DNA from: Escallonia rubra
Lineage: Eukaryota > Streptophyta > Magnoliopsida > Escalloniales > Escalloniaceae
Direction of reading: 5' to 3'
Assembly: GCA_033065855.1 (NCBI GenBank)
Contig: JAVXUO010002686.1
Coordinates: forward strand, 62,001-126,000
DNA: 64,000 nucleotides
Numbering within the stretch: position 1 is the first letter of the stretch; every line of letters starts with the position of its first letter. Of the stretch, positions 1 through 12,200 are shown piece after piece. Both the position numbers and the translations under genes were made by a program. Below the pieces are notes generated by a model that was given only the letters and a program-made list of their open reading frames with translations, made no database searches and was not told the DNA's origin.

Positions 1-1464
1 AAAGTTACATTATTCAAGCAGTTGATTCATACTTCTTTTCGTGCCACCCACGTGGAATCCAAATCATTCACGGATAGTTTTTTTTTTTTTTCCCCCTTCT
101 CTATTTTGATAAACAAGTGAGATTTTATTGAGATTTGGGAGGGAGAGGAATCGTGTAGAATGATTGGCGTTACAAAATTTCGTGCGCCTTCCATTGAAGT
201 CAGCTAGTCATTAATTAGAAATGTGCGTTGTGCAAATTTTTGAGCTGTTACATATTCTATTCACTTTACCTAATTTACCTCATAATGACTAAACTTGGTA
301 TTACCTAAAGTTTTAACCACGTTTGCTGAGTTGCCTTCTAGTTTTACGCTTGTAAGCATCTTTTTCTACGCTCAGAGCATCTTTTATGTTGGTTTTTTGA
401 AATAAGTACCTTCATTGACACGTGAACAAAATTACATCCATTAGCTAAGGCTTTTCTTACTTGAACAAAATTACATCCATTAGCTAAGGCTTTTCTTACT
501 TGTTTTTTTTTTTTTTGGTTCAAGGCTTTTCTTACTTGTTCATGAGCCTTGGGTAGCTGATGTCAGGGTACATAGTGCCAGATATTAATCTTTGAAGAAA
601 AATAAGTTGTGGGCAAGCTTATGCTGACGTAAATATAGACATCCTCAGAGTTTTTTTTTTCCTTTTTTTTTTCTTCCCCTGTTTTGAGTAAGTTGATCCC
701 CGACCAGCCTCCATGAATTCAGTCCAACTACTGCCACTACCATTAACTTACTACAAAAGGGGTATCTCACCACCCAAAAAAGGTCAATTACGGACAAACT
801 TAACAGGCAACTTATCTTACGCTCCCACAGCATTACAGTCCATACGCATATCCTCGAGTTTAGCACCTATTTTGCTTGAAAATGGCAGGCAGTAATGCTT
901 GATCCGTATCCCGACTCAGATATTTGTCACGGCCACCAAGCCTTTTTCTGGATTTCGCAATGACAACTGAGCAATTCCTTCGTGTCAGCTGAAAGCTTCA
1001 CCCATCTGAAATAAATGAAGGCTGATCACAAAATATCTTGTTTCTCAAGAACATATTTCGATAAGTATTGGAACTGGCAATGCTGACAAGCTTAATGAGC
1101 ACAATCTAATTGATAATACTANTGTAGAAGAAAAACTCCATTGGTTAGAGACTTGCAGGGTTTCAACTATAGTACAACAAACGTCTGAATCTGTATAACA
1201 TGGGCTAAATTGTGTTCTTTGGTGTCTTAGGCATTTGTTGCATCAAATATACAAGAACACCTTACGAGGATCAAGGGACTTGAGAATGGGCCCAGACCTA
1301 CGGACTTTTACCAAGCGTTGATGGTATGGCCGCTGCTACGTGGATTTAGCCCCCTCGTACAGTTGTGGAAGCCATAATACAAAACGTGGAAGTGGCAGAA
1401 GCTATGAAGCAGAACTCTAACAATTTGCAGCAAATTTCCTGCAGCAGAGTTGGAGGAGTCCTGC
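1..1464. other. Non-coding flank downstream of the SCD2-like gene
   Basis: No gene is recognised here. The stretch is AT-rich, with T runs near 80-91 and 503-518 and a short tandem repeat (annotated separately). The part next to 1464 should be the 3' UTR of the minus-strand SCD2-like gene. One undetermined base (n) sits at 1122, so this edge is draft-quality sequence. Short open frames at 645-895 on both strands look like chance. Confidence 0.6.
424..540. repeat. Tandem 39-bp repeat with a partial third copy
   Basis: A 39-bp unit beginning GAACAAAATTACATCC occupies 424-462 and is repeated exactly at 463-501. After a T run, the last part of the unit (GGCTTTTCTTACTTG) reappears near 525-540. 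Near-perfect identity suggests a recent slippage or local duplication. Confidence 0.85.
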
Positions 1465-4400
1465 TCAATTTCCTTGCGAGTTGCGAGATGCTTCCCAAAG
1501 ACGTTGCTCAATACCCAATTCTTTTAGCTCCACTAGACCTTGCTCAACTGAAATGCAAAACTTACGGTAAAGTAACACTTAAATTCTCTAACATTTAGAA
1601 GACATATATCTTCATGTAAAAGAACACAAAGTAAGGAACTGCCAGAAAAAAAGTGAAGTGCCAAAACGATGTCGGTTAAGGCCATAAAATGACATAATAA
1701 TTTTATGATTAACTTACAATTAGGTTTTACAAAGAGCTATTACCAAAATGAAATAGAAATAAATTTACTGCCAAGAATTTTAAGTTAACAGTGAGCTTTA
1801 ATGCAACAGAGGTAGCTCCTCGACAGGTTGGAAACATGGAAACAGCCTCTCCAAAGTCGGGGAGGTAAGGCTGCATATAACAACCCTTCCAAGACCTGCA
1901 ATGGTGGGACTCGGGAGCCTTGTCCACGGGCACCACCTCAATTATATGGTTTCAGATTGACAACTAACTTAATAATAAAGTCCGCCTCACAATTTAACAC
2001 AAAGGAGGACGGACTTAATTAAATCAAAGAGCACAGGATGTGTATTAAGTAAAAAGACTCAACTCACTATTAGTATTTTATCTCTAGCATTTGTTCTTTC
2101 AAGTTAAGCAAGTCAGCTTGATTGCTGGAAGACGAGCAGAAAAGGCTTTACTGCACTACGAGATATCAAGTCTTTGAACTAGAAGAAGGAGGTATTAGTA
2201 AAAAATTACCATCAACGACATCGTGTGAAGTCGGAGACTGTGCACTACGGCTAATCCAAAACTGAAGTCGTTTTTTGGCAACGTCCTCCTCTATACCATG
2301 GGCTTTGGCTCTTCCCCAAAAGTAAGTAAGCCATGCCTGTACAAGTTAAACGCGATCTGAAGTGCAATGGTAGAAAATAAATAAACAAGTGCAGTTGTAT
2401 AAGGCTGACACAATACCCAATGTCCAACATTACGCAGACTGTCTAACTGCATGTTGTATTCACCAGTAAATTCTTATACTGCAGAACTAACACTTCAACA
2501 AAATTCTGTAGAGATGAGTAACGAAAACAAAAATAGAAAGAAAGAGAAGAATACTTTTTATGCGTGTAACACATGATATTATTTTAAAATTTAGGACAAG
2601 TTGGGGCTGTATGAAGATACTCGTGATTTAAAGTTTGACATTCATAATTTACAGCCAGAATAAGTAAGTTGTCTCCAGACCAACAGTAGAGTTAATAAAT
2701 TTGCTAGACAATAAGCTTAATGATATCATCAGATGACAAAGGACCATAAACTTCTAAAAAAATTTAAAGTTGGTAGAAAAGCAAAACAAATATTTGTGCC
2801 AGGGGAAACTATGAAGAAAATGCCATACCTCTTTAAAAAGAACATCCTCAGACTCCTCTGGACTCAGTTCTGCAGAAAGTTGAAAAATGCATTCCAATGT
2901 TATGCTTGAGTTTATAAATGATAATCAATATTCTGTAAGCATACAAGTCAAGAAAGTTTCAAATAGTCAGAAAAAAGTGAAATAGGACAAATCGATGAAG
3001 TAGGGTGTTTAGCTCGTGAAAAGCCCAGTAATTCACCTGTCATCACACGTGGAATTATCAAAAAAGGAGGAGAAAGGACTTCAGATTCAACTTACCGATT
3101 GCATCCATAAACTTTGGGTCTCCAGGTGACTTGATATCTGCTTGCAGAACGTACCACAAGAGAAAAGGAGGAGAAAGAAGGACTTCAGATTGCATGATTG
3201 TAAAATTTACAGTGCAAGCATTAGTCTGCACCAACAGAGATAGCTAATGCTAACTTTTGATCCATAGGACATCTTGACTTTAACAGACAGGAATAACAAA
3301 CGTTAAAACCTTCAGAATGTACAATTAGAGTTGAAAAGCCAAATTCTTTGTGGTTTTCTAACTCTGTTCACCCCATTCAAGACAATAGCACTTACCTCAC
3401 ACCTTAAGTGTTTCAGAAGTCTACTACTCTTGGTTAATTTTCAAAAATATGAACCACCAGATTGTCTTCTAAATGCTATCACCACTTATTGTTAGGTTAT
3501 TGGTTGGTTTTTTCAAAACGAAGCAGTTTTAGAAAAACTGACAGACGCATACACACCCAGTTTTGCTATTAAGCTAGGGAAGGTACGTGATCAATGTGGA
3601 CCATATATCGATAAAAATGAGAGTTTCTTATGTAGACCACAATCGAGTCATCCCACCTTTGCAAGATACAGTAATATGGATGACCATAACCTGTTAGAGC
3701 CTAGCTGAAGATATGTCAATTTTGATTTTAAGTACCAAATTCAAAAAACAGCGAATGTTCAATTAGGCAAATTGTTGAACATAGCATGCATCAAAAGAGA
3801 ATTAAATGATGCATGCTAGCAACATTTAGAAAACAAACCAGAGATGGATTGTCGAACAGAGTTTGGGCGCCGTTGCTGGGCCAAAGCAAGCACAATGCCG
3901 TCCTCAACCTTCAATGCCAGAATCACAAAGCACCTCAAAGTCCAGAAACACTTCCCAAAAACCCAATACTAAAACATCATAAGCTCAGCACATGGTTATA
4001 ACAATGAGCATTAGCACAGGGGCATTAACTTAAAATGTCGAGATGTAAAAGTGGAAGACATGAATCATAAATGAAACAAAGTTTGGTATTGACCAAAACC
4101 TTCAAAGAAGCAAGCTCCTTCAAACCCATTTCAACTGAAAGCATATTCTCTATATTTCCTTCTCCAGTTAGATCACTCAAGTCCTGAACAAGTTTGCTCC
4201 TTGTCTCTGGATTGTCATCACCTGTTCAATGTTGTAGACATGAAAGGTTCATGAGTTGGTTGCAATGGACGATAATATACATGCTAAGACCTATTTTTGC
4301 TGCACTAGAAAAGCAGAAGAGATAATAAATTAACTTGGAAAGACCCGTTACTAGCCTTTTTCCCAGCATTCCTCCTTAGCTTTTTGCCCAGCAGACATGA

Positions 4401-7400
4401 CAACTTCAAAAGGAAGAGGTGCTAAGGATGACCAATACTCATGCTTAGACACTGCAATATCTGCACAAATGCCTGGAAAGCAAGAAATAATAGCTAGATA
4501 AATGATGCGCGGGTAATCAAGTGCAAGACAGATACATGTCATTCAAGAAAACAAAACGTTCTAAATCATGCTCCTCATAATACAATCATTAGCAGAAATA
4601 TACTCAAGGGGTAAATTAAACTTTTAGCCATTTTAGGTATTAGTGTGAGTTGAAATGCCAATGTCTATTATATCTCAAGGATATATTTTTTATCCTACAG
4701 AGTTTCTATTGACAACAACTAAGTTATTGAAGTCAAATAAGCTTCTCAAGTTCAAGTTAAGATACCAAAAAGTTAATCTATGCACGCCCCATGTGCAAGT
4801 ATATAAGGATTAAAGAACAAACAACTATATCCCAACAGCTGGGAACCTGGGCGTGTAAGTGAACAAGGACATTTAAAGGAAAAACAAAAAAGAAAATCCA
4901 CTAGAAGAATAAACAACTTAGTCTGCCTAAAATGAAATAAATAAAAGCAACACGTAGATTACCGTGCCGCACAGCCAAACCCCAGTAACGTGCGAGCCAA
5001 CACCGCTTAAGAACAACTTCCTCCTGCAAGGTTATTATAGTTATGAATTAATCTGGTCGTGATAATACATGCAACTGCATATAGACATACCATTTCATTC
5101 TGTGTTAAAACCATTCTTTGTGTCATCAACTGAAGAGCTTTGACTTCGGACTCCATTGCCTCAAACTGGTCGACAGCAGCTAGAGCCTCATCTTTGGCTT
5201 TCTGATTGAAGGTTATATGCAAGCATGATATTAGAAATATGCAGCAAGAAGAGAACCTTCGCCACTAATTTTAGCAAATAAAATTGCGTAGATGGTGACG
5301 CTTCGTTGTAATTTACCTTAACTTCAGATCGAAGGGACAGAATCTCGTCATCTACTACATCTTTTGCTTGTTTTCTCTCTTTAAGTGCAGCCTGTGAAAG
5401 TACTAATATTACATTTTCTTTAAGAGGGTAGCAGGATAAAAAATGGTTACACCATGCCATAGGATAGACGCATTAATCTGTTCCTCCTTGCCGTCCGGTA
5501 GTAGTGAATCGTCATGGCTCAGAAGCCTCAGTAAATAGAAGCCAGTGATGATTAATAACGACTGAAGAACAATTCAAACTACCTCCCTTTGACGCAGTGC
5601 AGCCTCCTTTCTGAAATGAACAGAATGGTGTGTCATGATCAGAAGATGATTTAAGACATAAGGGCAGTTGTTAACTACCTGCTTAACAATTTAGCTTCTA
5701 AAGATACTCCTTCTCCAAGAGCAGCTACCTGAATAATAAGCAAAAATGGTTGAATGTCATGTAAGATAATGGCAGGGGAACAAAGTAAAGTTGCTAGTGC
5801 TGTCATTTTATTAGCTCCCAAAACTAAAAAGCAAATCCGTTTTTTGTGAATACAACAGGCTTCCTCATCTCTACACCACCATCTAATGAAGACCTCCGCC
5901 ATCACCCATCACACAGATAAACCAACCTCCGCCTCTAATCCCAGGACCACCCATAAACCCAGAATTTACCCCCCATATAAAACCCAGAATTCAACCCCCA
6001 TGATACAGAGACTTAATCTGTGTTTATAAATTTTGATTGGGTGATAGAACATTTTACACTGAAAAGAAAACAGAAGTTTAAAGCCCTATTCCTTGTTGGT
6101 CTCAAAATAAGCTTGAATTTGGAAAAGGAGAGTGAAGAAATTAGTGGAGTGTAGGGAGATGATAAGATGGTCGAGGAAGACATAGCTCCACAGTTGGTTG
6201 TACACAATCTAGCTCACGTCGATCTAAACGGGTTTCTGCTCATTTCTCAATGTCCGTGTTCTTTTGGCCAGTGAATCCACCGTCATCCTCCGTTGTGTTA
6301 AGTGACCCGACCTCTCCCCCATCGTCCCTATCGGCAACCTCTACTGTATCTCTCTCTGGTTCTGAAACTCAAAGATCTTTTTAGATTGGTATTTCTATTA
6401 TCTCTCAATTATTAAGGGTGATTTAGGTAGTTAAGCGTTGAATAATATGACCTGATCACTTTTTGGGGTCAAGTGTCGGAAGAAACCAAACCTCAATGAG
6501 TGGAGTGCAATTTCTCAAACCTAGCATGGTTGAGTGTAATAATATCGAACCTCATGTAGCTTGAGTGTAATTAACTGAGGGGCTGATCCCAGCACTAGAA
6601 AAAGCGCAATTTTTCTAGCTCATCTGGGGCCGTCCACGTGGACGGTCCACATCAACGTGTTTCTTTTTTCTCTTCGCCAAACCGCCCTTGCAAGGGGTGG
6701 GGTAAGCAAACTTACCAAAATGCCCTTACACATAAGAGCACCCCCACCGACACATCCGCCAACCTCTAACCCCCCCAACCCTGTCGTGAGCAATGAGTGT
6801 GTGTTATGTCGATGACTGCGTTTGTGCTGTGTATATGTGTGTGGGGGTGTTGGTCTGTGTGTGTGCACGTGTGGGGTGGGTGAAGTGGCACGATAGTGTG
6901 TGTGGGAGTGGTGGGAGGATGGCGAGGGGAGAGGTAGGCTGGGTGGTGCGAGCAATGGGATAAGGCCCCGACCGGGGGGGGGGGGGAGAAGAGGAAGATG
7001 AGAAGAAAGAAGGAAAAAAAATGTTAGAGGGAGGGGCAGAGACATTTCTTTTCACAAAAAATATAAGATTACTACAAATCGCTCATTTTGGGCGGTTTTG
7101 CACAGAGAGAGAAGAAATGGGAATCACACAGGGTGTTTGGGGGGGGTAACAGGGGGCCCACAGTTGGTCGTTTGTGCGAGGGTATGGGGGGAAGGGAGTT
7201 GGTGGATGGGTAAACGGGGGACCGATCGTGTGTGTGTGTGTGTGTGTGTCTCTGTCTGTCTCCGTGGGGGTGTGTAGGTGTGATTGTGGGTGGGTGTGGG
7301 GGGGCAACAGGGTGCATGCACGCGCACGTGTGCGGGGATATGTGTAGGGTTGAGAAGAGTGGTGCGATGGTGTGCTGGTGGAGGATCTGGGAGTGGGAAG

Positions 7401-8970
7401 TGGGGATGGGACAAATGGAGTTTCTTTTTTCATGCACAACCGCCCAAAACAGGGGTGGTTTGTGCTGAACTCGTTCTTTTGTAGAGTAAGGTTATTTGGA
7501 TAAATTAGCACACACCGTCCAAAAGAAAGACCATTTAGCGAATTTAAAAACATAAAAGAGCGATGTCTACCGTCCACGAATTGGCATGGGCGGCCGCAGA
7601 TTAGCTAGATAAAATGCAATATTTCTAGCGCTATATTTTGGATCAGCCCTCATATATGTGTAGTTATCTAGCTGCGGTCCATCTTCCTAATATTCCAAAA
7701 AAGTCCTTGCCTCTCCTTCAGTAAAAAAAGAGTCCCATGCAGGTTGTCTGGAATTTTTTTTGCCTTTCTTCTTTGTCTCCTTGTACCTTTTCTTTTCCCC
7801 CCTCCCCCTCCCTCGTCGCCACCACCACAATCCTCCACACGCAAACCCACCACCCACACCTCACCTGTCACACAGAAAAAAACACACACAAACCTACGAA
7901 CTGCACACCCACAGACACACACGACACACCACCACAACACACATTCTTCTTTGGGGGGGGGGGGGGGGTTGGTTTGCGTGCACGCGCAACTGTGTGCTTG
8001 TATGCCGGTCTGCGTGTGACGGTGTGTGTGGGGTGGGTGGATTGGTGCGGAGGGAAAGTAGGGGAAGGAAGAAGAGAAATGAAAGAAAATGAAGTCCTAG
8101 CAACCCGTTTGTTGCAGGAGCGGGCTGCATGAATTTTTCTTTTTTTGCACTAAAGGTCAGGGCAAGGGTATTTTGAGAATATTGAGAAAATGGATAGCCA
8201 GTTAGTTCAAGAGCAAGCTATCGAGAAGCAAAAAAAAAAAAAAAGTGTGATCTCCGTCGTCCGCTACATTGTGTAGCTTGACAGTACTTTAGACTAAAAT
8301 GCCGGAGGGAAGCACGGACAAGTAGGGGAGGGCAAATTAGTAAACTTAACCATCCGCAACATAATGTAGCAAACGTTGAAATTTGGCTAAAAAAAATTGT
8401 AGTCTGGCCCGTCCAAGTTAACAGCAAGGACAGCCAAATACTGCAGGCAATTTAAGCTAAGTTGCCAGCGGTGGAATTTGATCAGCTCCCAACATATGTA
8501 TGTGTATACATGCATACACGCATACATATCGTCATCTAAGCCTTTGTTCCAAGCTTGGCTACATGAATCCTTTTCTCCAGTCCTCCCCTATTAAAGCACA
8601 TATTCTCGTGTTAACTCCTAATCAAGTCTCTTCCCACTGGTTCTGACTATGTTATTTTCGATCCACCCCTACCTCGTCTTACCACATCAACTAGGCACAA
8701 GGCATCTAAAAAGTGTTTTTTCACCTTTTCCTAAGTTGTTGTCATCCCTGCCTTCTTGTTAAGATACTCATCTTTCATTCTATCCCTCCTCGTGTGGCCC
8801 GTTCATCCACCTAAGCATTCGGATTTCAGCTATTCTCATTTTATGTGTACGATGGTTTTGTTGCCCAACATTCTAAACTATATAGCATAGCTTGCCTCAC
8901 CGCGGCCAAATAGAACTTTCCATTCATCTGGGGTAGATGTTACGATCCCAGATCACTGCAGATGCACACC

Positions 8971-9017
<47 letters not shown>

Positions 9018-12000
9018 GTAGTACTTCAAGACACCCATCCATAACTATTACACCCTCAAACTCCCAGTGTTACTAAAATTGCATTCCAAGTACTCTTTAG
9101 TGATCGTACTTAACCTACTCAACAACTATTTTATCTCATCAATCCACACTTCATCATCTGCAAATAAGAAACACCATGTTACCTTATTCTGAATATTCTT
9201 ACTAATCTCATTAATTGCACATTTACTGGCCCTACCATCATTTGTTCTCACACTAGTTACCACTCCATCATACATCAATCACATCCACACACTTGGTAGA
9301 ACTCACCACGAGTGTCTTTTTGGCAGTTTACACCCTAAAATCTTTACAACCATGTAAAAATATTTTCTTTGCCTCAACCTGTAATTCTCTTCATCAAGAA
9401 ATTTTATATTGGATCTCCCAGCATAAAACCCAACTGATTCTCAAATACCTTAGGCTCCTCCCTTAGTCTATATTCTTACCTTGCCTATTAAGCTTGATCC
9501 CTCTATAGTTGTTGCAACTATGGATATTCCCTTTATGCTGATGTATAGGTGTCAAAGTACTTTTCTTCGACTCATCAGGCGGTCTTAGAATCTAATACCT
9601 TGTTAGGCAACTTCGTTGACTTAAAATTAAATAAGTAATATGTGTGTCTGTGTGCATATATTGTAATACCAATATCTGAGCTTGTAAATGCATAATAAGT
9701 TGTACAACTGCAACACAGGAACAAGGAAATTCAACAGGTAGAGAATGTAGGAAAACATCATCATGAAGTGGAAAAAAACAACTGTTATTCTCACAATGAT
9801 CCTAATATAAAAGAAGGTAATAGGTGAATATTGCATCACACTTGGAACAGGATGGACTTTGGCATTCGAAAGGAGGGGGATGGCCTATGACCACAAGACC
9901 CCTAGATATTACGTAGTTTCTCAAAATGTCAAGTACTTGTCTATTGGATTAGTGATCAAAATTAGAAGCATGGAGGCCTCAAAATACAATATTCCAATTA
10001 GTTATCACTACACCCTATCATATTCTAGTGAACTTTACAAAATGATTTCAAAATGACCTGTTTCTCAAGCTCCTTAACTCGAGCTTCTGCTTCCTGGGAA
10101 CTCTCTTCTTCTTTTCTTAGCTGTAAAACAGGTTTTGGAATACATATCACATACTACAAGTGTCCATTGGGGTATTTAAGAAGCGAAGAGAAAAATAAGA
10201 AATAAGCATGCACCTTCTCAAGGATATTCTCATTTTCTTCTTGTAGCATATCAAGCTGCACCATAAGCACGTATTAGCTTGACAATGAGAATTGAGGACA
10301 AAAAAAAAATTATACCTTCTTCTTGTAAACCCAATCAGAAGTCTGCGGATGCAGATACACACACAGAGAGATAGTTAACATACTTCATCTCGAAGTGCAG
10401 AAGCCCCTCGCTGATCTCCTGTATCTTTCAAGTTTGTTTGCCCCATATCTGACAAGAATCTGCAATTTATGATTTGAATCATAATTGCCACACAATGTAT
10501 GAGTGTCCGAAGGCAGTTCAACAACACAGATCTCTCTCTCTCTCCCCTCCCCCCCCCCTCCCCTCCCCCCGCCCCGCGGCGTGCATAGGAGTACAGACAA
10601 ATGCATAAGAACGAAGCCAATGGGTAAACATTCAACTTTGACATCTACAAATGCTTTGTTTTATTTGTTCTGAGAGGTTAAAGGGCTCTCAGAACAATGA
10701 AGTTTAATGGTTCCTCACATCTACGGTGCATTGTAGCAGTTGCAATTTTAATGAAACTGTAGTCAAAGCAACCCAAAGAATACCAACTTTTCACATGTTA
10801 ATTTATTTAGAAAAGAAATTAGGCTAACGCTATACTAAAATCAAAAGAGTGGGATCCCTTTTACCTTTTTTCTCGGTGCACATTGGTAGGAGGATCAATT
10901 GGGGGCATAGACAATGGGGTCCTGAGTGATGTTCTGCTAGGTGGTACTGAAGGTGTTGTCCGAATTGACATTGATGGCCTTCCTGTCGATGTTGAGTGAA
11001 CCGAAGGAGTTTCCTCTACAAAGTTCTGAGCTAACTAAGTAAAGTACGACATCAACCAGTCAGCATTCATGTTTTTGTAAACAAAACTCTCGAACACCAT
11101 GTATAACAAACTTACTTCACGTGTAAGCTCACATGTAGACTCTTTTATGAATTGCAAAAATTTAGTCCGCTAATACAATCCTAAACGGTTAGGACGACTC
11201 CAAAACCAACTATCTACATATACCTTAATTTCAATTATCTCATCCAAACAATGATGATCCTGCATTGTACAGAGTAGCTAAGTAGCTCCCCCAATTCTAT
11301 TTTTATCTGTTTAGCTTCAATAAAAATTTTTGAACTGAACTGATGGAAAGGGCATGAGAAAACAAAGGGACTACCAACGTTTATGTCGTTTAGGATTGTG
11401 AAACCTCCTTATCTCTTGGACCAAGACCTAAAAAATCTCCTTATTTAACAACAAGAAAATCAGTCAATATGACTCAAAATTTGGTCATTTTTTGTACTTA
11501 AGACATGGAAGCCAAACAATACCAAGTGACATGAAAAATAGGTATGTCGATCTAATTTTTGTGTTTTTTCCATCCATAAAGACAGTTGTAAATTTTGAAG
11601 CGACAAATGGAGTAACTTGTGGAGTTACTAGGTTGACGCTAAATGATCCATTTCCGCAATGCACTCCATTCTACATTTTGATGTAGCATTCCACTAAGGA
11701 TCATGCAACCAAACATTATCTCGCGAATGTAGCTGATAACCTTGCTTGACACTCAACTTAGCAGCAGCTAAATCAAGCTCAGTATATTTATTATCGAAAA
11801 TGCAGTGGAAAAAACAAAGATCGAGCAGTGGTAAAATTACCGCAGGCGAAGAAGATCTAGTGATCTTACTGGACGGAATCGAAGGCCTATTATTGCCATT
11901 GCTGTTACTGTTAATGACCGGCCTGGTCAGTGGAGGAGCAGCGAAGCCGAACGCCAGGTCATCGTCGTCGTCGTCATTGCCTGCCGCCTGTGACGCCATC

Positions 12001-12200
12001 ACCTGAGCGAGCCGCTGGGCGGCGGCTTTGGCGGCGAAGTTCTGCGCGCGCTTGACGCTCGAAATGCCGGCGGCGGAGGACGACCGGGAGTGGTGGTGGC
12101 GCCCGGGGGACATCGCCGGAGCGGAGGAGCCGGCGGTGGCGCTCGACTCGCTGCTCCATTGACGGCCATAGACCGGGCTGCCGGTTCGCCTCCGGTCCAT
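1465..12200 (-). CDS. SCD2: SCD2-like coiled-coil protein (STOMATAL CYTOKINESIS DEFECTIVE 2), 18 exons
   Basis: Family role: in Arabidopsis SCD2 partners SCD1 in a cytosolic complex for clathrin-linked traffic and cytokinesis. Exons: 12200-11841, 11025-10865, 10459-10384, 10342-10316, 10255-10214, 10120-10058, 5728-5679, 5610-5583, 5391-5317, 5201-5091, 5023-4963, 4472-4356, 4221-4100, 3908-3839, 3137-3096, 2869-2829, 2336-2210, 1547-1465; 551 aa in one frame. The N-terminus has the family start [15 protein letters not shown], a Ser-rich disordered part and [16 protein letters not shown]. Residues ~200-330 are charged heptad-like coiled coil ([20 protein letters not shown]). The C-terminal part holds [23 protein letters not shown] and [16 protein letters not shown]. 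An ATG 15 bases upstream is possible but MDRRR fits the family. Oddities: one intron needs a GC donor (4355-4354), and the last exon carries a 7-bp direct repeat that changes the C-terminus. Identity is a family-level recollection. Confidence 0.85.
1830..1940 (+). mobile_element. Au-type SINE fragment in SCD2 intron 17
   Basis: The segment reads GGAAACAGCCTCTCC, then GGAGGTAAGGCTGC, then ATGGTGGGACTCGGGAGCC. This order of blocks is what I know as the 3' body of the widespread plant Au SINE. The tRNA-like 5' head is missing or too eroded to see, and I see no clear target duplication, so this is an old truncated copy. Confidence 0.65.
6576..7652. mobile_element. Non-autonomous DNA element with ~100-bp imperfect terminal inverted repeats
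   Basis: The left end (TGAGGGGCTGATCC, then CTAGAAA, TCTAGCTCATCTGGGGCCG, GTGGACGGT) matches the reverse complement of the right end (TGAGGGCTGATCC, GCGCTAGAAA, TCTAGCTAATCTGCGGCCG, GTGGACGGT) over about 100 bp with small gaps. No transposase frame is present. The interior is G/T-rich simple sequence with a (TG)n run at 7228-7249. No convincing target duplication was found. Long TIRs without coding capacity suggest a Mutator-like MITE. It sits in SCD2 intron 6. Confidence 0.65.
7086..7450. repeat. Internal inverted repeat nested in the 6.6-7.7 kb element
   Basis: TTTTGGGCGGTTTTGCACA at 7086-7104 faces its near-complement TGCACAACCGCCCAAAA at 7434-7450. A related ACCGCCCTTG block lies near 6683. 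It is either a sub-terminal repeat of the host element or a second element nested in it. The sequence between the arms is GT/GGGT-rich and not coding. Confidence 0.55.
7666..8208. mobile_element. Second TIR element, ~540 bp, in SCD2 intron 6
   Basis: The left arm (CTAGCTGCGGTCCATC, AATATTCC, CCTTGCC, AAAAAAAGAG, CATGCAGG) pairs with the reverse complement of the right arm (CTAACTGGCTATCCAT, AATATTCTC, CCTTGCC, AAAAAAAGA, CATGCAG) over ~80 bp. The interior is C/A-rich simple sequence with a G13 run near 7954. There is no transposase. It lies 14 bp from the preceding element and shares its style, so the two may belong to one family. Confidence 0.55.
8560..9590 (-). pseudogene. Decayed RTE-type LINE reverse transcriptase
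   Basis: On the minus strand, blocks of a plant non-LTR reverse transcriptase can be read in order, in shifting frames with stops: [12 protein letters not shown] (near 9500-9535), [11 protein letters not shown] (near 9425-9455), [10 protein letters not shown] with the catalytic FADD motif (near 9145-9170), [14 protein letters not shown] (near 9055-9100), [13 protein letters not shown] (near 8810-8850) and [17 protein letters not shown] (near 8750-8800). The order matches the second half of RT plus the C-terminal tail of plant RTE LINEs. Many frameshifts make it inactive. It is inserted in SCD2 intron 6 in the same orientation as the gene. Confidence 0.8.
8974..9015. repeat. (CT)n microsatellite
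   Basis: An uninterrupted CT dinucleotide run of about 42 bases inside the LINE remnant in SCD2 intron 6; a likely polymorphic marker. Confidence 0.95.

Noticed and set aside
6620-8132. Long overlapping open frames (up to 164 aa) on both strands
   Set aside because: They follow CA/GT and G-rich simple sequence inside two TIR elements; proteins are His/Pro/Thr or Cys/Gly/Val repeats without domains.
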